A DNA stretch of 50,858 nucleotides from Scybalousia_A sp045221575 (lineage in GTDB: Bacteria; Bacteroidota; Bacteroidia; Bacteroidales; P3), in NCBI GenBank assembly GCA_045221575.1, contig JBGUWU010000004.1, positions 1 through 50,858 on the forward strand, in the 5' to 3' direction. The notes under the pieces were generated by a model. It was not told the origin of the DNA and searched no databases. It worked only from the letters and a program-made list of their open reading frames with translations. The translations under genes and the position numbers were made by a program. This document shows positions 40,880-48,165 of the stretch, one piece after another; the first letter of the stretch is position 1; every line of letters starts with the position of its first letter.

Positions 40880-41905
40880 ATGAAAAAACACATAGTTAAA
40901 CAAGATGATATTATATTAGCTAATTCTTTATATGAAGATGTAAAAAAGTTGTTGATTGCTTCTCGAAAAAAGGTTTATTCCTTAGTAAACAAAGCGATGA
41001 TAGACACATATTGGAATATAGGAAAACTTATAGTTGAGAAACAAGGTGGTAATGAGAGAAGTGAATATGGTAGCAACCTAATCGATATACTCGCAAAACA
41101 ATTAACAAATGATTTTGGCAAAGGTTTTACTTCTTCTAACTTAAAATACATGAGGAAATTTTATTTAACTTTTCCAAATCGCCACGCAGTGAGTGACGAA
41201 TTAACTTGGACACATTATCGTTTGTTAATGAAAGTGGAACATGAAAAGGCAAGAAATTTTTATATTACAGAATCTATTAAATCACAATGGTCTACAAGAC
41301 AATTGGAAAGACAAATAAATACTTTCTTCTATGAGCGTTTGCTTTCATCTCAAAACAAAGCAGCTATTTCAGAGGAGTTGTATTTGAATGATGATAAGTG
41401 TTTTGAAGCAGAAGATATTGTAAAAGACCCTTATGTTTTGGAATTTGCAGGATTAAAGGAAAATACAGATTTTTATGAGAACGACTTAGAAAATGCTCTT
41501 ATCTCCAATCTACAGAAATTTTTATTAGAATTAGGTAGAGGCTTTTCTTTTGTTGCAAGACAAAAAAGAATAACTCTTGATGGAAAAAGTTTTTATATTG
41601 ATTTAGTTTTCTATAATTATATTCTAAAATGTTTTGTTTTAATAGATTTAAAGCTCGGAGAACTTACACACCAAGACATTGGACAAATGCAGATGTATCT
41701 TCATTACTATGAAAGAGAAATGACAAACAACGGCGATAATCTTCCTATTGGCATTATCCTTTGTTCAGACAAAAGCGATACAATAATAAAATACACACTA
41801 CCTGAAAATGAAAAAAACATCTTTGCTTCAAAATATAAATTATATATGCCAACTGAACAGGAACTAAAAGAGGAAATCAATCGCAATCTATTAGAAAAAG
41901 AATAA
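40880..41905 (+). CDS. YhcG/DUF1016-family PDDEXK nuclease, inserted in the thiamine operon
   Basis: A 341-residue two-domain protein. The N-terminal DUF1016-type helical domain (about 12-150) has ARNFYITESIKSQWSTRQLERQI. The C-terminal PDDEXK domain (about 170-330) has GRGFSFVARQKRI, FYIDLVFYN and FVLIDLKLG, with the active-site D and DxK. Members are widespread, often mobile or defence-linked, and their function is poorly known. It has no link with thiamine chemistry. It sits between thiE and thiG with a near-perfect 34-bp repeat at its ends, so it appears to be an inserted cassette of about 1102 bp. The family is firm; the role is unknown. Confidence 0.93.
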   Translation: MKKHIVKQDDIILANSLYEDVKKLLIASRKKVYSLVNKAMIDTYWNIGKLIVEKQGGNERSEYGSNLIDILAKQLTNDFGKGFTSSNLKYMRKFYLTFPNRHAVSDELTWTHYRLLMKVEHEKARNFYITESIKSQWSTRQLERQINTFFYERLLSSQNKAAISEELYLNDDKCFEAEDIVKDPYVLEFAGLKENTDFYENDLENALISNLQKFLLELGRGFSFVARQKRITLDGKSFYIDLVFYNYILKCFVLIDLKLGELTHQDIGQMQMYLHYYEREMTNNGDNLPIGIILCSDKSDTIIKYTLPENEKNIFASKYKLYMPTEQELKEEINRNLLEKE

Positions 41906-41935
41906 GCCAAGAAAGAAGATAACAATATACAATGT

Positions 41936-41969
41936 AATAAATACGATAATTAAAACATTTTAATAATAT
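41936..41969 (+). repeat. 34-bp direct repeat, right copy (runs into the thiG start codon)
   Basis: Matches 40834-40867 at 33 of 34 positions, the last 27 identical. It ends within the ATG of thiG (41968). In frame it would read NTIIKTF stop, a copy of the thiE tail. Confidence 0.85.
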
Positions 41970-42765
41970 GAACGATATTTTAAAAATAGCAGATAGAGAA
42001 TTTTCTTCTCGTCTTATCATTGGAACAGGAAAGTTTCCAAGCAATGAAGTAATGAAACAAAGTATTATTGCTTCCGGTTCTCAAATGGTAACAACTGCTT
42101 TAAAACGATTAGGAACAGAAGATTCTGCAAGTGAGAATATTTTAGAATACATACCAAAAGAATGTATGCTATTACCAAACACCTCTGGTGTTAGAGATGC
42201 TAATGAGGCAGTGTTTGCTGCAAAAATGAGCAGAGAACTTTATAATACTAATTGGATTAAGTTAGAAATACACCCAGATGCTAAGTATCTTTTACCTGAT
42301 GTTAAAGAAACGCTTTTAGCAACAGAAGAATTGGTTAAGCTTGGCTTTAATGTTATGCCATATATTATGCCTGACCCAACTGCATGCAAACAGTTGGAAG
42401 AAATGGGAGCTGTTGCTGTTATGCCATTAGCTTCTCCTATTGGAACTAACAAGGGAATAAAATGTAAAGATATGCTTGATATAATAATAAACCAAGCCTC
42501 TGTTCCCGTTGTTATTGATGCTGGCCTTGGCTCTCCTAAAGATGCTGCTCAAGCTATGGAGATGGGAGCCGATGCCTGCATGATTAACACTGCTATTGCA
42601 GTAGCAGGAGATAGTGTTCAGATGGCTAAAGCTTTTGCTTTAGGTATTCAAGCAGGACGTTTGGCTTACCTTGCTGGTATTCCTTCCTTGAGCAATTTTG
42701 CTGTTGCCTCTTCTCCACTAACTTCTTTCCTTGATGACGAACAAGCAAACGTTGATATGCTGTAA
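41968..42765 (+). CDS. thiG: Thiazole synthase ThiG
   Basis: ThiG makes the thiazole carboxylate from DXP, dehydroglycine and ThiS-thiocarboxylate. The 265-residue TIM barrel has the Schiff-base lysine K98 in WIKLEIHPD, TTALKR near 42-47, and the glycine-rich phosphate loops DAGLGSPKDAAQAMEMG and NTAIAVAGDS. Dehydroglycine would come from ThiH, encoded later in the same operon (the anaerobic route). Its ATG follows the right copy of the duplicated junction. Confidence 0.97.
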   Translation: MNDILKIADREFSSRLIIGTGKFPSNEVMKQSIIASGSQMVTTALKRLGTEDSASENILEYIPKECMLLPNTSGVRDANEAVFAAKMSRELYNTNWIKLEIHPDAKYLLPDVKETLLATEELVKLGFNVMPYIMPDPTACKQLEEMGAVAVMPLASPIGTNKGIKCKDMLDIIINQASVPVVIDAGLGSPKDAAQAMEMGADACMINTAIAVAGDSVQMAKAFALGIQAGRLAYLAGIPSLSNFAVASSPLTSFLDDEQANVDML

Positions 42766-42796
42766 TATTTTTCTATCATTGTCAAACAAATTAAAG

Positions 42797-42822
42797 TTGT
42801 ACCACCAAAAAAGGTGGTACAA
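42797..42822 (+). other. Perfect stem-loop between thiG and the TIGR04076-like gene
   Basis: TTGTACCACC / GGTGGTACAA (10 bp, loop of six A). It is followed by an A-run rather than a U-run, so it does not look like a terminator on the plus strand. It may set mRNA stability or processing inside the operon. Confidence 0.6.
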
Positions 42823-42864
42823 AAAAAAGAATAAAAGATATAAATAGTTAAAAACGTTTTATGA

Positions 42865-43269
42865 ATGGAGGCTAACCTAAAGCATAAGGTAAAGGTAACT
42901 GTTATAGATAAGAAGTTATATAAGGATTTACAGAAAGAATATTGCATAGATGAGAATGCAGGTGCTTGCCCTTTTTATAACGTTGGCGATGAGTTTGTCT
43001 TTGAGCGTAGTGAAACAAAAGACGATTTCGCAAGCATAGGCTTAAATACTCTAACAAAAACATCTGCAAATCCTGATAATATTGCTGGAGGAAAGAATAT
43101 ACCTCATTGTTTGGGAGCATGGGACGGAATAGCTTGTTTTATAGATAAAGGACTTAAAGGAGAAACACTAATAAAAGATTGGATGAAACAAGATAACACT
43201 ATGATTGCTTGTTGTACTGATGGTGTTCGTCCCGTCATCTTCAAAATAGAGAGAATAGACGAAGAGTAA
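42865..43269 (+). CDS. TIGR04076-family protein encoded within the thiamine operon
   Basis: A 134-residue cytoplasmic protein whose motifs fit TIGR04076: a short beta-rich start (KVKVTVIDKK), the acidic segment GDEFVFERSE, CLGAWDGIACFI, and the ending CCTDGVRPVIFKIERI. The Cys residues (about C27, C35, C82, C91 and the pair C111/C112) could bind a metal. I know of no set function for the family. It lies between thiG and thiC, 99 bp after thiG and 43 bp before thiC on the same strand, and so shares the TPP-controlled transcript. A role in Fe-S or metal supply for ThiC or ThiH is speculation. Confidence 0.75.
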   Translation: MEANLKHKVKVTVIDKKLYKDLQKEYCIDENAGACPFYNVGDEFVFERSETKDDFASIGLNTLTKTSANPDNIAGGKNIPHCLGAWDGIACFIDKGLKGETLIKDWMKQDNTMIACCTDGVRPVIFKIERIDEE

Positions 43270-43312
43270 TTAGAAAATAACGTGTAAATAATAATAAAAC
43301 TAAATAAAAATC

Positions 43313-44968
43313 ATGGAAAACTGTTATTCAAATGATAGAGTAAAAAAGATTTATGTTAAAGGAAAAAGATTTCCCATTGAAGTAGGAATGAAGAAAGTCA
43401 TTTTAACTGATACCGTAAAAGATGGTGAAAGAATTAGCAATGGCGAGTTAAACATCTATGATACAAGCGGTGTTTTTGGTGATGATAACTACAGACACGA
43501 TGTAAGAAAAGGTATCCCTCGTTTGCGTGAGCAGTGGCATAAAGATGATAATAATATTGAGCAATTAAACAAATTCACATCTGAATATACTAATGCTCAG
43601 GAACAAGATGAAGAAGTAAAAAAGATTGCTTTTCCTGTTAAGTATCTTCCAAAACGTGCAAAGAAAGGCGTTGCTTTCACTCAGATGGCATTAGCAAGAC
43701 AGGGCATTATTACACCAGAAATGGAATACATAGCAATAAGAGAAAATCTTGGACAGGAAAGCAAAGAAAGTTATATAACGCCGGAGTTTGTTAGGGATGA
43801 AGTTGCTGCTGGTCGTGCTGTCATTCCTTGCAATCCTAATCACCCGGAAGCTGAGCCTATGATTATCGGTTCTAAGTTCTTTGTTAAAATAAACACAAAC
43901 ATAGGCAACTCTGCTCTTGGTTCATCTATAGAAGAGGAAGTGGAGAAAAGTGTTTATAGTGCAAAACTTGGAGGAGATACCCTTATGGACCTTTCTACAG
44001 GTAAGCATATTCACCAGACAAGAGAATGGATTATAAGAAACTGTCCTGTACCTATGGGAACAGTACCTATGTATCAAGCATTAGAAAAGGTTAATGGAGA
44101 AGCCTACAAACTTACCTGGGAAATGTATCGTGATACTCTTATTGAACAGTGTGAACAAGGAGTGGATTACTTCACAATTCATGCAGGTTTGGTTAAGAGC
44201 TTACTTCCTGCAATTAAGAAACGTCTAACAGGTTGTGTTTCTCGTGGTGGTAGCATTATGGCAAAATGGATGGCAGACCATAATGAAGAAAACTTTCTTT
44301 ACACTCATTGGGACGAGATTTGTGATATTCTTGCCATGTATGACGTTGCAGTAAGCATAGGAGACGGCCTTCGTCCTGGAAGCACTCACGATGCTAACGA
44401 TGAAGCACAACTCGGAGAACTTAAAGTTATGGGAGAACTTTGCAAACGTGCTTGGGAAAAGAATGTACAGGTTCTCATTGAAGGTCCTGGACATGTTCCT
44501 ATGGATAAGATTAAAGAAAATATGGAATTGCAAAAAGATTGGTGCAACAATGCTCCTTTCTATACTTTAGGACCTTTAACAACAGATATTGCTCCTGCTT
44601 ATGATCATATCACCTCTGCCATTGGTGCTGCTATAATAGGTTGGCTTGGAACTGCAATGCTTTGTTATGTAACTCCAAAAGAACATCTTTCTCTACCTAA
44701 TAAAGATGACGTAAGAGAAGGAATAATAACCTACAAAATTGCTGCACACGCTGCTGACTTAGCAAAACATCACCCAACAGCACACCTTAGAGATGACGCT
44801 CTTAGCAAGGCAAGATTTGAATTTCGTTGGATTGACCAATTCAATCTTAGTCTTGACCCTGAAAAAGCGATGGAATACTTCGGTGTAGATAAAATAAAGA
44901 ATACGCCTTTCTGCACTATGTGCGGTCCAAACTTCTGTGCAATGCGTATCTCTCAACAAATAAAATAA
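43313..44968 (+). CDS. thiC: Phosphomethylpyrimidine synthase ThiC
   Basis: ThiC is the radical-SAM enzyme that rearranges AIR into HMP phosphate. The 551-residue protein carries the C-terminal CxxCxxxxC cluster motif CTMCGPNFC (C534, C537, C542), unusual among radical-SAM enzymes but diagnostic for ThiC. Other markers are GDGLRPGSTHDANDEAQ, EGPGHVPMDKI and GPLTTDIAPAYDHI. It is the standard HMP supply for ThiD and ThiE. It lies 4 bp upstream of thiH. Confidence 0.98.
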   Translation: MENCYSNDRVKKIYVKGKRFPIEVGMKKVILTDTVKDGERISNGELNIYDTSGVFGDDNYRHDVRKGIPRLREQWHKDDNNIEQLNKFTSEYTNAQEQDEEVKKIAFPVKYLPKRAKKGVAFTQMALARQGIITPEMEYIAIRENLGQESKESYITPEFVRDEVAAGRAVIPCNPNHPEAEPMIIGSKFFVKINTNIGNSALGSSIEEEVEKSVYSAKLGGDTLMDLSTGKHIHQTREWIIRNCPVPMGTVPMYQALEKVNGEAYKLTWEMYRDTLIEQCEQGVDYFTIHAGLVKSLLPAIKKRLTGCVSRGGSIMAKWMADHNEENFLYTHWDEICDILAMYDVAVSIGDGLRPGSTHDANDEAQLGELKVMGELCKRAWEKNVQVLIEGPGHVPMDKIKENMELQKDWCNNAPFYTLGPLTTDIAPAYDHITSAIGAAIIGWLGTAMLCYVTPKEHLSLPNKDDVREGIITYKIAAHAADLAKHHPTAHLRDDALSKARFEFRWIDQFNLSLDPEKAMEYFGVDKIKNTPFCTMCGPNFCAMRISQQIK

Positions 44969-44972
44969 TATT

Positions 44973-46082
44973 ATGGAATTTTATGATACTATAAAAGATT
45001 TGGCTTGGGAAGAAATGACTAAGTCAATCTATGATAAAACAAGGCAAGATGTTGAAAGAGCTTTAAGTAAGGAATTTCTTAACTTAGAGGACTTCAAAGC
45101 ATTGATTTCTCCTGCTGCAGAGAATTATTTGGAAACAATGGCACAACTTTCTCGCAACATCACACAGAAACGTTTTGGCAAGGTTATGCTTTTGTATATA
45201 CCTATGTACTTAAGTAACGCCTGCAGTAATCACTGTATTTATTGTGGTTTCAATCATAATAATCCAATGCAACGAAAGACGCTCAATGATGAAGAAATAA
45301 TGAAAGAAATAGAAGTCATCAAGCGTATGGGATATGACAATGTGCTTCTGTTGACAGGTGAGTTTCCTAAGGTAGCGGGCGTTGATTATATCAAACATGC
45401 TATTGACCTTTGTCGTCCTCATTTTTCTGCCATAAACTTAGAGGTCTTCCCTATGAAGACTTCTGACTATGAAAAGCTTGTTCAAGCAGGAGCTAACACT
45501 CTTTATGTCTATCAAGAGACCTTTAACGAACAACGCTACAAAATTTATCACCCTAAGGGTATGAAATCAAACTACAAATGGAGATTAGGAACTCCTGAAA
45601 GAGTAGCTCAAGCAGGTATTCACAAGATAGGCATAGGTGCTTTAATAGGCTTGGAAGAATGGCGAACAGAGATGCTTTATCTTGCTATGCATCTAAGATT
45701 TATGGAAAAACATTATTGGAAACAAAAATACTGTGTAAGTTTTCCTCGTATGCGTCCTGCCGCTGGTGGCTACAAACCTAACTTCCTTATGAGCGAGAAA
45801 CAGTTTGCTCAAACTCTTTGGGCTTTCCGTATCTTTGATAACGATGTTGAAATAGCAATGAGTACAAGAGAGACACGAAATATGAGAGATCATTTTGTAA
45901 CTCTTGGAGTAACATCTATAAGTGCAGGAAGCAAAACAGAACCAGGTGGATATGCTAATCCAAATGCAGACCTTGAACAGTTTCATATCAACGATGACCG
46001 TTCCCCAAAGGAGATGGAAGCAATGATAAGAAAACAAGGGTATGATGTGATATATAAAGATTGGGACCGAAGCCTAAATTAA
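44973..46082 (+). CDS. thiH: 2-iminoacetate synthase ThiH
   Basis: The radical-SAM enzyme that cleaves tyrosine to dehydroglycine (2-iminoacetate) for thiazole formation. The 369-residue protein has the cluster motif CSNHCIYC (C84, C88, C91), LLTGEFPKVAGVDYI, and the C-terminal region MSTRETRNMRDH. Its presence rather than glycine oxidase ThiO fits an anaerobe. It is the last visible gene of the operon; a hairpin follows and no thiF is present. Confidence 0.97.
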   Translation: MEFYDTIKDLAWEEMTKSIYDKTRQDVERALSKEFLNLEDFKALISPAAENYLETMAQLSRNITQKRFGKVMLLYIPMYLSNACSNHCIYCGFNHNNPMQRKTLNDEEIMKEIEVIKRMGYDNVLLLTGEFPKVAGVDYIKHAIDLCRPHFSAINLEVFPMKTSDYEKLVQAGANTLYVYQETFNEQRYKIYHPKGMKSNYKWRLGTPERVAQAGIHKIGIGALIGLEEWRTEMLYLAMHLRFMEKHYWKQKYCVSFPRMRPAAGGYKPNFLMSEKQFAQTLWAFRIFDNDVEIAMSTRETRNMRDHFVTLGVTSISAGSKTEPGGYANPNADLEQFHINDDRSPKEMEAMIRKQGYDVIYKDWDRSLN

Positions 46083-46110
46083 AAACAAATAACACTTTAA
46101 CATAATAATA

Positions 46111-46143
46111 AACGGCGTTTTTTCTTTTTCTTAAAACGCCGTT
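46111..46143. terminator. Hairpin after thiH, at the composition boundary
   Basis: AACGGCGTTTT (46111-46121) pairs with AAAACGCCGTT (46133-46143) around an 11-nt loop. It lacks a strong U-tract but lies between convergent genes. Its arms are the recurring AACGGCGTT motif. Confidence 0.6.
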
Positions 46144-46174
46144 CTCTTTAGATGTATAAAAGTTACTGTCTCTT

Positions 46175-46957
46175 TTATTTTATTTTGGTATTTATATTCT
46201 TAAAGAGATAGCTTGTCATAGACATACTGCCGAGTTCGCGGTACTCGTTCCACACTATGCGTTCGTCGTCGTAGGTGGCACCAAGAGCTGTGAGCAGTGG
46301 AAAATAATGCTCTGTGGTTGGGATTGAGAGCTGATAGTCCTTAAGCTTATCGAAACTTACGACAGCCTCGAAGTCGCCTTTCAGAATAAGGTCGCGTACA
46401 GCAATATCAAACTCGTCAGCCCAAGGCATACCATCTTTCATACGCCAGTTGACCATTTCCAGGTTATGTACCACGTTGCCACTGCAGACAATCATAGCAT
46501 CCTCCTCACGTAGCGCCCTCAACGAGCGACCAACCTCAAACTGTTTCTCAGGCGAAGCTTCCATATCGACGCTGACCATCACCACAGGCACGTCGGCCTC
46601 GGGATACATATTGCAGAGCACAGACCACACTCCGTGATCTATGCCCCAGGTGTTGTCCACCTGTGCTCCGGGGATAGCGGCAAGTACTTTTTCAGCCATC
46701 TTCACATCACTCTTGGGTGCATACTTTACGTCGTAGAGCCGCTGTGGGAAGCCGTACATATCGTTCACCTGCGGATTATCTTCGGCTTTTCGCACCGCCA
46801 CAAATCCATTGGTCATCCAATGGGCTGAAATGGCGATAATCACTTTAGGTTTGCCCAGTTCTTCGCCCATTTTCTTCCAAGCTGGACGAGACCTATTTTC
46901 TCCAATGGCATTCATCGGCGAACCATGTCCCACAAATAATACTGGTGCTTTGCTCAT
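46175..46957 (-). CDS. DODA-type (YgiD) extradiol dioxygenase family protein
   Basis: A 260-residue protein of the class III extradiol ring-cleavage/4,5-DOPA dioxygenase family (LigB-like). The N-terminal FVGHGSPMNAI has metal-binding H11; IAISAHWMTNG, WGIDHGVWSVL and PTTEHYFPLLTALG carry the other conserved His residues. The real substrate is uncertain because many bacterial members have unknown roles. I chose the ATG at 46957 over a TTG at 46963. It follows the flavodoxin stop by 2 nt, which suggests translational coupling. The gene is GC-rich compared with everything to its left. Confidence 0.92.
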   Translation of the reverse strand: MSKAPVLFVGHGSPMNAIGENRSRPAWKKMGEELGKPKVIIAISAHWMTNGFVAVRKAEDNPQVNDMYGFPQRLYDVKYAPKSDVKMAEKVLAAIPGAQVDNTWGIDHGVWSVLCNMYPEADVPVVMVSVDMEASPEKQFEVGRSLRALREEDAMIVCSGNVVHNLEMVNWRMKDGMPWADEFDIAVRDLILKGDFEAVVSFDKLKDYQLSIPTTEHYFPLLTALGATYDDERIVWNEYRELGSMSMTSYLFKNINTKIK

Positions 46958-46959
46958 AT

Positions 46960-47502
46960 TCAATCTATTTTTTTTCCTAATAAAAACGCCTCCTGCAACT
47001 TGGCGTTGCCAGTGATGTCGTTGGGGAAGCTGACGCCTCCGCAGAAAACATGACCTTTTAGGCTCGACTTCCCATAGCAGTCAATCCAGCCTTGCAGACC
47101 GTCTTCAGCACGTTTTGGAGTTAAGTCTGGCTCGTTCTCGGTTGCTGTGGTTAAAAGATAAATGTCGCGGAACTTATAGTCCTTGGGGTACATGGCGTTC
47201 ATGCGGTCGATGAGGGTCTTCATTTGGCCGCTCATTCCATAGTAATAGATCGGCGTAGCCCAGCAGACAACATCAGCATTCAGCACACTCTCCATAATGG
47301 CAGGCACATCGTCCTTGAAGACACAGGCACCCGTCTTTTGGCAATACAGACACCCCACGCAGAATTTGATTTCCTTGCCTTTCAGCGAGATGAGTTCCAC
47401 TTCGTTGCCAGAAGCTTTAGCTCCTTCGACAAACTGCTCCGCCAGCATATTGCTGTTTGAACCAGGGCGGAGGCTGGTTGAAATAACGACTACTTTTTTC
47501 AT
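46960..47502 (-). CDS. Flavodoxin-like NAD(P)H-dependent FMN reductase
   Basis: A 180-residue flavoprotein of the flavodoxin/FMN-reductase superfamily, probably moving electrons between NAD(P)H, FMN and small acceptors. The FMN loop is VISTSLRPGSNSNMLAEQF (5-23). A Cys-rich segment CVGCLYCQKTGACVFKDD (about 48-65) and the FMN-contact motif CWATPIYYYGMSGQMKTLIDR are typical for the iron-sulfur-flavoprotein-like branch. It lies in a tight minus-strand operon with the second flavodoxin-like gene and the DODA gene. GC-rich. Confidence 0.92.
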   Translation of the reverse strand: MKKVVVISTSLRPGSNSNMLAEQFVEGAKASGNEVELISLKGKEIKFCVGCLYCQKTGACVFKDDVPAIMESVLNADVVCWATPIYYYGMSGQMKTLIDRMNAMYPKDYKFRDIYLLTTATENEPDLTPKRAEDGLQGWIDCYGKSSLKGHVFCGGVSFPNDITGNAKLQEAFLLGKKID

Positions 47503-47529
47503 TGTGCTATTGGTTTTAGGGTTAGTTAT

Positions 47530-47631
47530 CTATTCGTTTACTTTAGCTACGGCGGGATGCTCCAATAGAGACGCTGCCAATACAGCCGCCATGCCGAGAG
47601 CTGATTTCTTCAGGAAATCGCGTCTGTCCAT
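47530..47631 (-). CDS. 33-residue peptide: orphan Tat signal
   Basis: A short frame reads MDRRDFLKKSALGMAAVLAA and continues for 13 residues to a stop after HPAVAKVNE. It has the twin-arginine motif RRDFLKK, a hydrophobic core and an AVA-like cleavage region, so it is a complete Tat signal with nothing after it. It fits exactly between the two flavodoxin-like genes (5 bp after one, 27 bp before the other). It is either a remnant of a truncated exported protein or a real small gene. Confidence 0.5.
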   Translation of the reverse strand: MDRRDFLKKSALGMAAVLAASLLEHPAVAKVNE

Positions 47632-47636
47632 AAGTG

Positions 47637-48155
47637 CTACAGCTTCGCCACCAAGTCAAGCACTTTCTGTCTGGTCTTCTCGGTCTTCTGCTCGTCAATT
47701 TTCGCAGAGACAAAACCCATGTTCTCCACCTCCCAGTAGTTACAGATGTCACGGAACTCAGCTGTAGCTCCGTCATAAACGCCTGGAGAGTAGGATGACA
47801 TCAACAGAGCCATCTTCTTGACGTTGGCAGGCTTATTGACACAATACATACGTTGGATTGGAGCCTGTATCTGAGCACAGAGGGTGAAGTAGTAGATAGG
47901 GGCAGCCAACACCATCACCTCTGCCTCATTCATCAACGGATAGATGTCCTGCATGTCGTCCTTTTGAATGCAGACGCCATTACCCTTGTTATGACAATAT
48001 TCACAAGCCAGACAGCCCGCAATCTTCTTACGCGACACATTCACCAATGTCACTTCATGACCTGCTGCCTCAGCACTCTTCTTATACTCATCTGCCATCC
48101 AGGCGGTGTTGCCATTGACTCTTGGAGAGCCTTGTAAAATCAAAATCTTACTCAT
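47637..48155 (-). CDS. Second flavodoxin-like NAD(P)H-dependent FMN reductase
   Basis: A 172-residue paralogue of the flavodoxin at 46960-47502. It has LILQGSPRVNGNTAWMADEY (FMN loop), CLACEYCHNKGNGVCIQKDD with a similar Cys pattern, and LAAPIYYFTLCAQIQAPIQR. I chose the ATG at 48155 (MSKILILQGSP) over an upstream in-frame ATG at 48179, because the shorter form begins at the fold's first strand and leaves 10 nt after the DUF362 stop. Two similar reductases side by side in one operon suggest a redox module. GC-rich. Confidence 0.9.
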   Translation of the reverse strand: MSKILILQGSPRVNGNTAWMADEYKKSAEAAGHEVTLVNVSRKKIAGCLACEYCHNKGNGVCIQKDDMQDIYPLMNEAEVMVLAAPIYYFTLCAQIQAPIQRMYCVNKPANVKKMALLMSSYSPGVYDGATAEFRDICNYWEVENMGFVSAKIDEQKTEKTRQKVLDLVAKL

Positions 48156-48165
48156 AATCGTTTTG

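Noticed and set aside
40880..41905. The nuclease gene as a thiamine-related enzyme
   Set aside because: It has the DUF1016 and PDDEXK motifs, no thiamine-enzyme motifs, and repeat-marked ends; the context is explained by insertion.
46449..47015. Plus-strand frames in the GC-rich block
   Set aside because: They are antisense to clearly recognisable dioxygenase and flavodoxin genes; higher G+C simply leaves more open frames.
47543..47776. Arg/Ser-rich 77-codon frame on the minus strand
   Set aside because: It is a shifted-frame reading of the flavodoxin end and the Tat-signal frame; the Tat frame explains the DNA better.
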